A DNA stretch of 64,000 nt, from the NCBI RefSeq assembly GCF_918797505.1, contig NC_092796.1, positions 58,124,851 through 58,188,850 of the forward strand. Direction: 5' to 3'. Shown here in pieces: positions 55,567 to 64,000 of this stretch. Position 1 is the stretch's first letter; the number at the start of each line of letters is the position of its first letter. A program made the translations under genes and the position numbers. The notes below the pieces were generated by a model. It ran no database searches. It had not been told where the DNA came from and saw only the letters and a program-made list of their open reading frames with translations. Source of the stretch: Bemisia tabaci (taxonomy: Eukaryota; Arthropoda; Insecta; Hemiptera; Aleyrodidae).

Positions 55567-55711
55567 AATTGGACTGCATTTTACAATTCGGAACTATAAT
55601 TTCCGGCAAGGTTCAAAAACAACGTATGTGCCATTAGTTTCTCCATGCACATAAGTGTTTTTTCAGATGAGCCGGAATCCATAGCTCCAAATTGCAAAAT
55701 ACAGTCCAATT
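55567..55711. mobile_element. TTGGACTGCATTTTGC MITE, copy 3
   Basis: aattggactgcattttacaa then ttcggaactataatttccgg; right atagctccaaattgcaaaat then acagtccaatt. Confidence 0.9.
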
Positions 55712-55770
55712 AAGAAGCTTTCCGGCATACGGAGTCTTCATTTATTCTTGACTGCTCAGTTCGTTTTCCT

Positions 55771-55808
55771 TTTTTAACTTTTTTATTCTATTTCTGTTTC
55801 AGGTAAGT
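55771..55808 (+). promoter_or_regulatory. Candidate recursive splice site
   Basis: tttttaacttttttattcta then tttctgtttcag|gtaagt puts a branch-point-like ttaac, a 20-base pyrimidine tract, an AG acceptor and a consensus GTAAGT donor directly together. This is the zero-length-exon layout used for ratcheting in long insect introns. No flanking exon is known here, so the assignment is inference. Confidence 0.4.
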
Positions 55809-55811
55809 CCC

Positions 55812-56145
55812 GATCAATCGTTGTTGCACTGTCTGTCTATCCTTTATGTGTGGTTGGTAAGTAGGCAGTTTTTATTTCCGCGACATTAGAGACTCACAAT
55901 CAGCAGGTGCACGTACCAGAAATTTCTATACACGGATCTCACAAATACGTCCTTCGCTACCTATTACACGAAGATCAGTTTCAATGCGTGCCCATTAGAA
56001 ATCTTCGTGCTTAAGATCTTATGGATCTTTATCGAAAAACTTGTAGCTCAGCTGCCGAAGTTCGGGTTACCCAACAAAAGTACTTAGGTCCTTCGGTTGA
56101 TTCCATGGAAGTTTCAACGGAAGTACCTCAGAAGGGTGACCGCGT
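55812..56145. other. Unassigned stretch
   Basis: No ORF or repeat is seen downstream of the splice-like site. Confidence 0.35.
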
Positions 56146-56417
56146 TATACTGCCCTTTTGAGGGAGAACGCAATGTGAACCTTCGAGAGTTGCCAAATTT
56201 CCTCCGATTAAATGTTTATTTTTGAGGAGAGTTATGTATATTTTCACTTGACATTTTCAGATAATGAAGATGTTGCATGTGTGAGGAATTTGCGATTGAC
56301 TATCAATTCTTCTGTAAAAGTTCGCGAGAAACACGATGGTGCCACTGGTTTTCTCTGAAATCAACTCCCAAGCTCAAAAAAAGCTCTCAAAATGAGGCTA
56401 CAGTGGAGGGGATTTCC

Positions 56418-56613
56418 CACGCTATCCTGAGAGTCCACCTCTACATCATGACAAACTCTCCATGCAAAGATAGAGAGCAAATCTATTGACAGGGTTGCCG
56501 TGATTTCAGTTTTAGAGTCCCCAAATAAGGTGGCAGCCCTGTCAATGTATTTGTTCCCTATCTTTCCATGGAGAGTTTGTCTTGATGTAGAGGTGGACTC
56601 TCAGGATAGCGTG
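56418..56613. mobile_element. 196-bp hairpin MITE with 8-bp TSD
   Basis: cacgctatcctgagagtcca then cctctacatcatgacaaact is the inverse of agtttgtcttgatgtagagg then tggactctcaggatagcgtg. The flanks ggatttcc (56410-56417) and ggatatcc (56614-56621) are an 8-bp duplication with one mismatch. Confidence 0.9.
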
Positions 56614-56621
56614 GGATATCC

Positions 56622-57052
56622 AGAGGCGTAGGAAGGGGGGGGGGAGGGGGGCCTGCCCCCCCAGAATTGGAAAGTAGTATCATCTGCCCCCCCCCCCCCT
56701 CAGAAAGTCTGGATGGTGCTAAAAACACCTTCTTCAACGGCAAGTCTCTGTCGCCGTGGCCCGTAAGAGGATGCCTATAAATAGAATAACCTGTTGAATG
56801 CAACAATTTCAAAGTATTCTAACCTTAAAATGCATAAAACTGGGTGATTTTTAGGCAGAAATTGTAGGAAGATCAACGCCACAAGTGCCTCGAAATGCGC
56901 TCAAATAGAGTTAAAATTTTAAGAATTTTCCGGGGGAGGCCCCCCGGACCCCCCATTGAGCTGGGGGTTATTCCATACCCCCCAGACCTCCCGGTAGTGA
57001 GGGGCCAGCCCCCCCCCCCTCAGCAAAATGACCTAGCTACGCCTATGATTAG
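56622..57052 (+). mobile_element. ATAGGCGTAGCTAGG element, copy 1
   Basis: Left agaggcgtaggaagg plus G runs; right agcaaaatgacctagctacg then cctatg. The body (gatgcctataaatagaataa, tgttgaatgcaacaatttca, aggcagaaattg) recurs at 57815-58092. Confidence 0.75.
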
Positions 57053-57240
57053 TCTCTTGCAGAGGGGATAGATAAATGCTTTTTTTTGGATGAGCCAGAA
57101 CTTTTAGTTCCTTGGTGCAAAAGATATAATGCATTTATAAGGCTCACAACGCAGTCGTCTGCTTAATCTTATATGACTGAAATAAATGTTAGTTCTGCCT
57201 GAAAATCTTTTGGAACTTGGCAAGTTTTAGTGAACGCTTA
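57053..57240. other. Short spacer with MITE remnant
   Basis: ggatgagccagaacttttag then ttccttggtgcaaaa (57097-57132) is a truncated piece of the TTGGACTGCATTTTGC MITE. Confidence 0.5.
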
Positions 57241-57244
57241 GTTA

Positions 57245-57630
57245 ACTGTTAGTTTGTGAACGCCGGGAGAGCCTTCAAATACTGGCTATACATCCCGCTT
57301 TATCGGGAGGGTAGTTTAGTTGCGTGACCCAACTGAACGCTTAGAACACCTTCAAATCTGGCGATACTTCCCGCTTTGCCGAGAGGTTAGTTTAGTTGCG
57401 TGACCCAACCGAACGCATAGAACGCCTTCAAATCTGGCTGATACTTCTCGTTTCTCCGGGAGGTTAGTTTAGTTGCGTGACCCAACGAACGCTTAGAACG
57501 CTTCAATGGCGATACCCCGCTTTGCGGAAGTTAGTTGCGTACAACAACGCTTTGACGCTCAATGCTAATTCTCGTTTCTCCGGGAGGTTAGTTAGATGCG
57601 TGACCTAACTGAATGCAACACATTGTTAGT
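57245..57630 (+). repeat. ~76-bp tandem array, five copies, decaying
   Basis: Unit: ccttcaaatctggcgatact, tcccgctttgccgagagg, ttagtttagttgcgtgaccc, aac-gaacgc-tagaacg. Copies 1-3 are full length. Copies 4 and 5 show many small deletions (for example gcttcaatggcgataccccg). Each unit contains an imperfect hairpin around tcccgctttatcggga. Confidence 0.85.
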
Positions 57631-57812
57631 TTACTCTTTTTACTGCAACCAGCAAGCTGATACCATCAAAAGAAGCACTACAAACAGTGTTTTCTTTTTA
57701 TTCTTAACCTTTCAATTTTTGCAATTTTCATACGTTACAAATAGAAAGTAAATATTTCGGCAATTAATAAACATGTAGTATGTTAGTATGTATTCAGTAT
57801 GTCCGTCAACTA
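57631..57812. other. Unassigned AT-rich spacer
   Basis: Nothing recognisable between the array and the second ATAGGCGTAGC copy. Confidence 0.4.
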
Positions 57813-57814
57813 TG

Positions 57815-58092
57815 CCTAACATATGCCTATAAATAGTATAACCTGTTGAATGCAACAATTTCAAAGTATTTTAACCTTAAAATTCATTAAACTGGGTGAT
57901 ATTTAGGCAGAAATTGAAGGAAGATTAGCGCCACAAGTGCCTCGAAATGCGCTCAAATAGAGTGAAAATTCCAAAAATTTTCCGGGGGAGGGAGACCCCC
58001 CGCTGAGCTGGAGGATATTCCATACCCCCCAGACCCCCCGGTGGTGGGGGGCCTGGCCTCCCCCAGCAAAATGACCTAGCTACGACTATGTG
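57815..58092 (+). mobile_element. ATAGGCGTAGCTAGG element, copy 2 (5'-truncated)
   Basis: Matches 56771-57050 nearly throughout in the same orientation and ends agcaaaatgacctagctacg then actatg. It lacks the G-rich left end of copy 1. Confidence 0.8.
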
Positions 58093-58439
58093 GATATCCC
58101 CTCCATTTTGGCCTCAACTTGAGAGCTTTTTTTAAGCTTGGGAGTTGATTTCAGAGAAAACCAGTGGCACCATCGTGTTTCTCGCGAACTTTTACATAAG
58201 AATCAATAGTCAAATCGCAAATTCCTCACACATGCAACATCTCCATTTAGATCTGATCGCGAATATAATTCTGTGGAAGAATTCGAAGAAAAATTCACAA
58301 ATTTCCTTGGAAATTCACATTTCATCTGAAGAAAAATTCGGCAACGTCTGACAGGATTATTCGGCGTTCCTTTTTAACATGACTGTATAGCAATCAGGAC
58401 GCCGTAAGGCCAGATTTAAAATTGAGGGGGAGAGGCGCA

Positions 58440-58778
58440 AGAGAGGCGGCATCCCTCCCCGCCTCCCCGCCCCCTCGGAATCCCGGAGAACTTTCACCCC
58501 TGACACGTCGAGGGATCGGGACTCGGACTGTAATAGGTCAGCGGCCGAGGTTTGCCTCATCGGCGACGACGGCCGCGCGGGCAGCGGGCAGCCCTCCCTG
58601 CCGAGTGACTCAACGACCACCCAGCCATGACGTCACGAGTAACGCGGTCCATTACGAAACTGCGTTCCCATTTCCGCGACCCGACGAGCATTGTTTCCCC
58701 CGCGACGAGCGCTGGCCGACCGGGCGAGCGTCCCGAATCACCAGCGCGGCAACCGAGTTGGGCCAAGTCTCGGCCGCC
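58440..58778. other. CpG-rich block 2 with a consensus CRE
   Basis: A dense run of CpG (gcgacgacggccgcgcgggc at about 58561) and a full TGACGTCA at 58628-58635 suggest a promoter-like or unmethylated region. Several overlapping frames are open in both strands, as expected from composition. No protein domain is seen. Confidence 0.45.
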
Positions 58779-59014
58779 GCACAGTGGATCCAGTCCATAC
58801 GAGAGGTCGCACATGAAATTTTTGACTAAAACTGCAAATCTTGATGTGTATCTCGTCACATTTTAACTTTTACGGGGTGCTCCTGGAAGAAAATTTCACG
58901 AGGAGACCGATGAAACCACTTTTAGAACCATGAAGTGTTAAATAGACGGAGTTAAAAGCGTTTAAAGTTTCCAATTTTTGTCCAACCTCCCCCGTCGACT
59001 CGAGCCACCGTGCG
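58779..59014 (+). mobile_element. CACAGTGGATC MITE, copy 3
   Basis: gcacagtggatccagtccat then acgagaggtcgcac; right gtccaacctcccccgtcgac then tcgagccaccgtgcg. Confidence 0.85.
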
Positions 59015-59434
59015 CCGCGCCGCGCCGAGGTTCGAAACAAGGCTACGCGGTCAGGTCAGTCGATGATTAGTCTACTTGTGGGAGATTCGAGACCCCCCGC
59101 CCCCCGATGTCTCCGGCTCCCCCCCCCCCTCCCCCTCGACCGACGTGCATGTACATTTTCATTCCCGATAATGGACTAATTGCGTCCCCCTGGATGCTTT
59201 GATTTTCAGATGCGCTAATTCTGCGCGGTGTGTCGCAAATCCGCCGCGCTGCGCTTTCTCCCTTGTCTTTCCCCGATTTCTTTCCCTTTCTCTCTCTCTC
59301 TCTCTTTCGTCGCCGACTCTGCCCGTCGGACTTTCTCCGTTTTCATCCGGGCCGTAGTCTCTCTTTCTACCTGTCTCAGCCCCTGTGGTGACTTTTTGGG
59401 ACTCGCATGTCCTTCTCTGAAGGAATCCCTACCA
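59015..59434. other. Mixed GC-rich and pyrimidine-rich stretch
   Basis: A C run near 59120 and a (CT)n run at 59289-59306. No gene is recognised. Confidence 0.4.
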
Positions 59435-59435
59435 G

Positions 59436-59708
59436 CGGGCTGATTATTGAAATTGATAGACAAAGCGATAGACATGAAAGAAAAAGGGAAATGGGGCAAT
59501 CCTATCGGTGGAAACGGATGCGGTTGCAATGGACACAGGGGGTAAGTAATAGACTAAAAAACGGGAACCGACAGGAGACCCTACAGTTAGTCCATTATTT
59601 TCCCCCTAGTCTATAAGAACCACCCGTTGCAACCAGTAGGATCGCTCTACACTCTTTGACTTTCTTGTCTATTGCTATGTCTATCAATTTCAATAATCAG
59701 TCCGCATA
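59436..59708. mobile_element. GACTGATTATTGAAATTGATAGACA MITE
   Basis: Left gcgggctgattattgaaatt then gatagacaaagcgatagaca; right tctattgctatgtctatcaa then tttcaataatcagtccgc. TIRs are about 45 bp; further inward ctaatagactaaaaaa-type and tagtctataagaa segments also pair. Confidence 0.85.
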
Positions 59709-61010
59709 AACCTCAGGGAAAAATTGCACAGATTTGATCAGAATCAGCCTTACTATATCAGGCCCAATTTTTCCTACCGTTTTATTGTTTTACCAGACTA
59801 ACATGAAACATTCTGCTGATTTTCACTGATTTTTCTCCTGATATCACGCAAAAATTGGATAAATTGTGATGAAAACTTTCACAGGTATATCCCTATTAAA
59901 TATTGAATATTTTGAGTCAATATTGGAACCTTCGAATGGAGTTATGTTTCTTCGTCCGCGGCGAATTCAACCTTCCACGATACTTACGGAGAGATAACGT
60001 GCGTAGAATGTTTCAGGCGCATTAGAGGAAAAGCATTACGTTGTGAAGTAGAAATTCCCGCTAATTAAACTTGGCAACTCTGGGCTTTATCTCGCATGTG
60101 CTGTACCACTTGTAAACACTAAAGTCAGCAGTATCTTACAACTGTTACATGCCCTCGTGGACCGAACAAGACAGGGTCAAGATTTTTCCTTCTCCGCCAC
60201 GATAAAATATTTTTTTCGTTTTTTGAAGTGTTCCGATCAATCGCGATTATGAGGCGCGGCTTGAAATTTTACCGGAAATGATGCTGGGAAAGGAAGTGCG
60301 AAATCTGAAGGTTTCTGGGCACGAACATTTTAAAAGACGGATTCCATCGTAGCCCAGTTACGAAGCTAATTAACTTAGAATTTTCAAAACAGCTGATGAG
60401 ATACTTGTCATATTTTATTTTTTTAAGTGCTTAATGCACGACGAATTGTTCTCCCTCCGTTCAATCTGTTTAGCCCTCAAAAACCGTCGTTATAACTTTT
60501 TCTGTCGACCTTCACTCACATAGAATCACGGTTAATGGAAATGAACTGTTAAAACTGTTTACCGGTCAGGGCTGGCCTCAACATACCCAGTGTTTCAGGC
60601 AAAGATTCACGCATTCCCAAAGGGCCTTGGCATGGTGTGAGATTTAAATATTCTCCAGTCAGACACAAATCCAGGGAGTCTCCCTGAAAATAATACAAAT
60701 CAAACATGCTTGCATAAAAGGCTCTATGACGAACGAAAATGTTCAGAACTACTTGTTTTGTAATATAATCTGCCTTTATCCTGAAGAAAAAGAAAAGTAA
60801 AACGAGACACGGAAAAATGTAACTTTTCATGAGCACCTTAAAAAACGAAGATGTCTGGTTTTGAGAATTCATGGTATCTCTCCAAGAGTATCTTAGTCTG
60901 GCTTAAAATCCCTTCTACGTGGGACTTATTCGGAAATTTTAAGCAGTCATTTTTGAGGGCGCGCACTCCAGAGAGCCCTCAACTCTAGAAGTCTAGAGCC
61001 CTCTAGAGCG
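59709..61010. other. 1.3-kb stretch without a recognised gene
   Basis: Holds a diverged GGAGTTACGTTC repeat near 59936 and a 107-residue minus ORF (60549-60872) with no motif that I recognise. Confidence 0.4.
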
Positions 61011-61014
61011 TTAT

Positions 61015-61285
61015 CAGGGTGTCTAGCATCAGGAAAAACCGGAAAATATCAGGAAAATACCAGGAAAATCGGAAAATTCGGACGTTTTATCAGGAATTTT
61101 CTTACGCAAATCTCCTCAGCGGAGAAAGTCTTAATGCCTTTTGCCTACCGTGCCAGGAGTCGAGAAAAATCAGGAAAATCAGGAATTTTCAAAATGAAAA
61201 AATCAGGAATTTTTTATAAAATATCGGGAAAAATCAGGAAAATATCAGGATTTTCAAAATTAAAAAATACTAGACACCCACCCTG
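61015..61285 (+). mobile_element. CAGGGTGTCTAG element, second copy
   Basis: Left cagggtgtctagcatcagga; right aatactagacacccaccctg. The interior is an array of atcaggaaaa and tcaggaattttc words. tta occurs just outside each end. Confidence 0.85.
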
Positions 61286-61519
61286 TTACGTAATTCAGGG
61301 CCGGTCCCGCATCGCAAAAGCGTCACGGGGGTGGGCCAACAAATCCGAAATTTCGGCGTCACGCATGCACGGCTCCTAATTTATGGGCAGCCTGTGTGTG
61401 AGGTTGGTAGAAGTTTCCCAACTATCCTCAGGTCCAAGCTGTTTTCGCTAATCCCATGTAGGGAGGGGGGGGGGGGGGCTGTTCGCAGGCAAGCCCTAAG
61501 TGTTTCAAGGCCCGTGGCG

Positions 61520-62010
61520 AATCTGTCTGGGGCACAAACGGCGGGATGGCGGCGGCGAAAACGGGGCCCGGGGCCGGGGTTTCGGGGAGCCGCGACCGGA
61601 GGAGAGCGAGCAGGTAATTAACATACGGCGGCGGCGGCGGCGACCGGGGTCGGATTGTTGAGCGAAATAATTAGAGGTATAAACTGTTGGATTGTTACCC
61701 GGGGTCGGGTCGGGGTTCGCTCATCCTCCGGGGAGGCGGCCGAGGCGGGGGCGGGGGCGGAGGGGGGTCCACGCATCCGGATCGGGACAAAAAGATGAAG
61801 AAAAGTGACAAAATTATCGCGATGATATTGAGCTCCGGCCATGAGCCACATTGCGTCCGAGTCCGGCCCAGGCAGCGTTGCGTTGCGTTGGATCGCGCGT
61901 CTGCGGCGTCTGCCCGCCGGAGATCCTCGCGGCCGCCAATCGGATGCGCCTCGCTCTCCTCTCGCCAAGGAGTTTTCGTGCTCCTCCGAATTACTCCGGG
62001 CCTGCCCTCT
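61520..62010. other. CpG-rich block 3
   Basis: Strongly GC-rich with gatggcggcggcg at 61545 and a donor-like cgagcag|gtaatt at 61607-61619. The ORFs (61331-61621, 61618-61968, 61687-62178, 61841-62194) overlap on both strands and are compositional. It could be a noncoding first exon or promoter. The G-rich run at 61459-61480 precedes it. Confidence 0.45.
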
Positions 62011-62019
62011 GCCCCCTCG

Positions 62020-62346
62020 CCAGGGTTGCCACGGCCAAGGATTACCGGGAAAATCGGGAAATGTCAGGGAAAATTTGGCAGGGTTGCCAGCGACCGGGAA
62101 AAGTCAGGGAAAAAAAAATCAACCGGGAAAAGTCAGGGAAAGTCAGGGAATTTCGGTGTTGGTCAGGGATTTTTCTAAGTTTTCGTGGAATTAGGCGCGG
62201 GCGGTCTCGGGCTCGCGTCGCGGGATTTTCATGCTCATTTTCACTTTAACAGACTGCGTCAGATCCATACTTAAAAGTCAGGGAAAAATATTGGAAAGTC
62301 AGGGAAAAGTCAGGGAATGGAAGAAAATAATTTGGCTGACAACCCT
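62020..62346 (+). mobile_element. TCAGGGAA-family composite, part 1
   Basis: One left end starts at 62020 (cagggttgccacggccaagg) and a second at 62079 (cagggttgccagcgaccggg). The segment ends ctgacaaccctg at 62346. Words tcagggaa and cgggaaaa occur about every 12-20 bases. Confidence 0.8.
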
Positions 62347-62359
62347 GTAAGTTTAATCC

Positions 62360-62588
62360 AACTGGAAAAAAAACACATCGGATCTAGAGTCCAGACTCTT
62401 AAAAACATCGACAAGAAAAAGTACTCTTGATTCAATCAGAATCTAGCTTAAATCAAGAACCAAGCCTCTTAATTTAAGCGGATTTCGTTTTGATTCAAGC
62501 AAAAATCCGATTGAATCAAGAGTATTTCTTCTTGTCAATCATTTGAAGATTCTGGACTCTAGGTCCAATTTGTTTTTTTTTCCCAGTG
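62360..62588. mobile_element. CACTGGAAAA MITE, copy 4
   Basis: Left aactggaaaaaaaacacatc then ggatctagagtccagactct; right actctaggtccaatttgttt then tttttcccagtg. The first base is changed from c to a. Confidence 0.9.
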
Positions 62589-63030
62589 TGGGTTTGAGGT
62601 TTCGAACAACAAAATCTGCCTGAAAACTATGTTCAATCATGCCCTCTTAACGTCAAATCTTCAATTGTCAGGGAATTTCGCCAAAATGTGTCGGGGAAAT
62701 CAGGGAAATGTCAGGAAATTTTATTTTCAAAATTCTCTGGCAACCCTGTAGAATAGGTTTGACGTTTCGAACTAATTTTGCCTGAAAACTATTTGTAATC
62801 ATGTATTTTTAAGCATCTGGCATAGGTATCCTCAATGGTTCAGGGTATTTCACCAGAGTGTGTCATGTGTCAGGGAAATTTTGGAAATCAGGGAAGCAGG
62901 AGCTCTGGCAGGATCGCTATCAGTGGCGGATGGGTGTCACACAGCGCACAGAAGCGCTATAAGAGTGGCTTAGTAGTAGTAATAGTAGGGAAATCAGCAG
63001 ATTTCATTTTCTAAATTCTGTGGCAACCCT
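62589..63030 (+). mobile_element. TCAGGGAA-family composite, duplicated right half
   Basis: The right-half block (ggtttgacgtttcgaac, tgcctgaaaactat, gtcagggaaat, ttctgtggcaaccctg) occurs twice, ending at 62750 and 63030. Confidence 0.8.
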
Positions 63031-63680
63031 CTCGGAAACTCTTGGAAAGCGCCAAGACGGAAAGGAACCAAGCCATATTATCAGCGATTGGTCGACTTTA
63101 ACCGGGCAATTTATTTTTTCACATGAAAACGGTTGTGAATTTTTGTGCACGTTTCGGTGAATTTTCTCCATAGTACGAAGCAAATTGGTTGGTTGGTTTG
63201 TACCGAGTGAGAATGAGATTAGTCTCTTTTCGGAAACGGGTGAATTTTGCTGTTTTCCCTCTACTCTTTTTTGCCTGTTCAAATGGCCGGCAACGCGGAA
63301 TATACGTCGGCCCTGAATTTATATTCAAGTCCGTATTTTTCGCCTCGAAATAAATGCTTCTGAGAGAGGTAAACGTATTCTATCCGAACGTAGACGTTTT
63401 GCTGTGGCGTTTTCTTATTTAGTAGATCCACATCAGTTCCAAAACAAATTTTTCCAAACATAATAGAGAACGCGGGGAGGCCGAATAAGTGAGGAGCTCA
63501 GATATTTGGGTTAGAAAAACTGAAGCGTTGGGCCGTCGGACGAGGGCCTCTCGGTCGGGGGAGGGGGGAGGCTGGGAGGGGCCAGGGGCCGCCAACCAGA
63601 AAGGCCACGGAACAGACGACCGCGATATGCGGCTGGCCTAAATGTAGGCACAAAGTTGAACCAGATTACTCAGCAATCCG
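63031..63680. other. Unassigned stretch
   Basis: Minus-strand ORFs at 63004-63461 overlap in two frames and show no motif. A GC-rich patch lies near 63556-63605. Confidence 0.35.
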
Positions 63681-63682
63681 CC

Positions 63683-63895
63683 GCACAATGGATCAAGTGA
63701 ATCAGAGAAGTCGGACAAAATGTTGAAACTTTAAAAGCTTACAACTCCGTCAATACAAAGTTTTGAGGCTTTAAAATGGTTCAATTTGTTTTCCTGTAAA
63801 ATGTTCTTTATAAAGCACCATTGACAACTTAAAATTTGACGAAATAAACATACAAGTATGCAGTTTTAGTCAACAAAATGTCCGACCTCTCCAAT
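63683..63895 (-). mobile_element. CACAGTGGATC MITE, copy 4, inverted
   Basis: gcacaatggatcaagtgaat then cagagaagtcggac at the left. The order of inner blocks (gcttacaactccgt, then gcaccattgacaa, then tgcagttttagtc) is the reverse of copies 2 and 3. The right end is decayed after gtccgacctctcc. Confidence 0.75.
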
Positions 63896-64000
63896 GGAGA
63901 ATTTGCACGCAAATTTTTTATTGCTTCGTCTGAAAGTGCCTAAAGAGCTGAGTTTGCAGTATTTTTTATAATTTTTTTCGGCCATGGGAAATGGTATAAA

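Larger units (their letters stand above)
56147..58387. mobile_element. Long palindromic MITE with insertions at its centre
   Basis: The left arm 56147-56409 and right arm 58100-58387 are inverse: tgtgaggaatttgcgattga, aagttcgcgagaaacacgat then ggtgccactggttttctctg at the left, matched by cagagaaaaccagtggcacc then atcgtgtttctcgcgaactt at the right. The outer ends resemble the CGCCGTATGAAC family (gttgccaaatttcctcc). The centre ggggatatcccc is occupied by 1.7 kb of younger elements. Confidence 0.85.

Noticed and set aside
61618..62249. Overlapping 116-163-residue ORFs
   Set aside because: All lie in the CpG-rich block on both strands and run into TCAGGGAA repeats at one end.
1..64000. tRNA, rRNA or snRNA genes
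   Set aside because: I looked for box A/B and anticodon-arm-like patterns and for conserved rRNA blocks and saw none that I could support; a covariance-model scan would decide.

Overview
The window is eukaryotic, almost certainly from an arthropod and most likely an insect. It has no operons, ribosome binding sites or dense ORFs. It is AT-rich and carries GT-AG splice signals, long homopolymer runs and a dense set of nested DNA transposon relics. From memory, several repeat words (the 'TCAGGGAA' family and the 'CGCCGTATGAAC' MITE) recall hemipteran genomes such as whitefly; I could not check this.

No complete conventional protein gene could be recognised. Supported coding remnants are: (1) a Helitron with both termini intact (33249-35994), holding a forward and an inverted piece of the RepHel N-terminus; (2) the C-terminal half of a transposon-type integrase ending in a cysteine-rich CXC motif (23252-23719); (3) two LINE reverse-transcriptase tails (about 12125-12245 and 49463-49650). 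Possible host exons are weak: a two-exon 3' end at 27243-28084 and a short BMP-prodomain-like peptide at 13665-13752.

Layout. 1-13.5 kb: an old MITE, dispersed repeats, two satellites (6800-7352, 12740-13480) and an A-rich tract. 13.5-16.2 kb: quieter sequence, then a 200-bp satellite. 16.3-20.5 kb: a nested inverted-repeat element, a run of splice-donor-like repeats beside a long T/C tract, and a word-repeat region. 21.6-25.2 kb: a palindrome and the integrase remnant between inverted satellite arms. 25.2-28.4 kb: the most gene-like, repeat-poor part. 28.5-33 kb: MITEs. 33-36.3 kb: a Helitron sitting at the centre of a palindromic MITE. 37.7-43.7 kb: two giant hairpin elements (1.64 kb and 3.3 kb). 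44-49.3 kb: MITEs and a 1.7-kb TIR element. 49.3-54.5 kb: nested MITEs, including a 931-bp long-TIR element with an exact 9-bp target duplication. 55-59 kb: a second palindrome-centre insertion cluster, a tandem array and a CpG-rich block. 59-64 kb: more MITEs, a second CpG-rich block and a composite of 'TCAGGGAA' repeats.

The main theme is insertion into insertion. For several elements the empty site can be read from another copy inside this same window. In at least two cases the insertion lies at the exact centre of an older palindrome.
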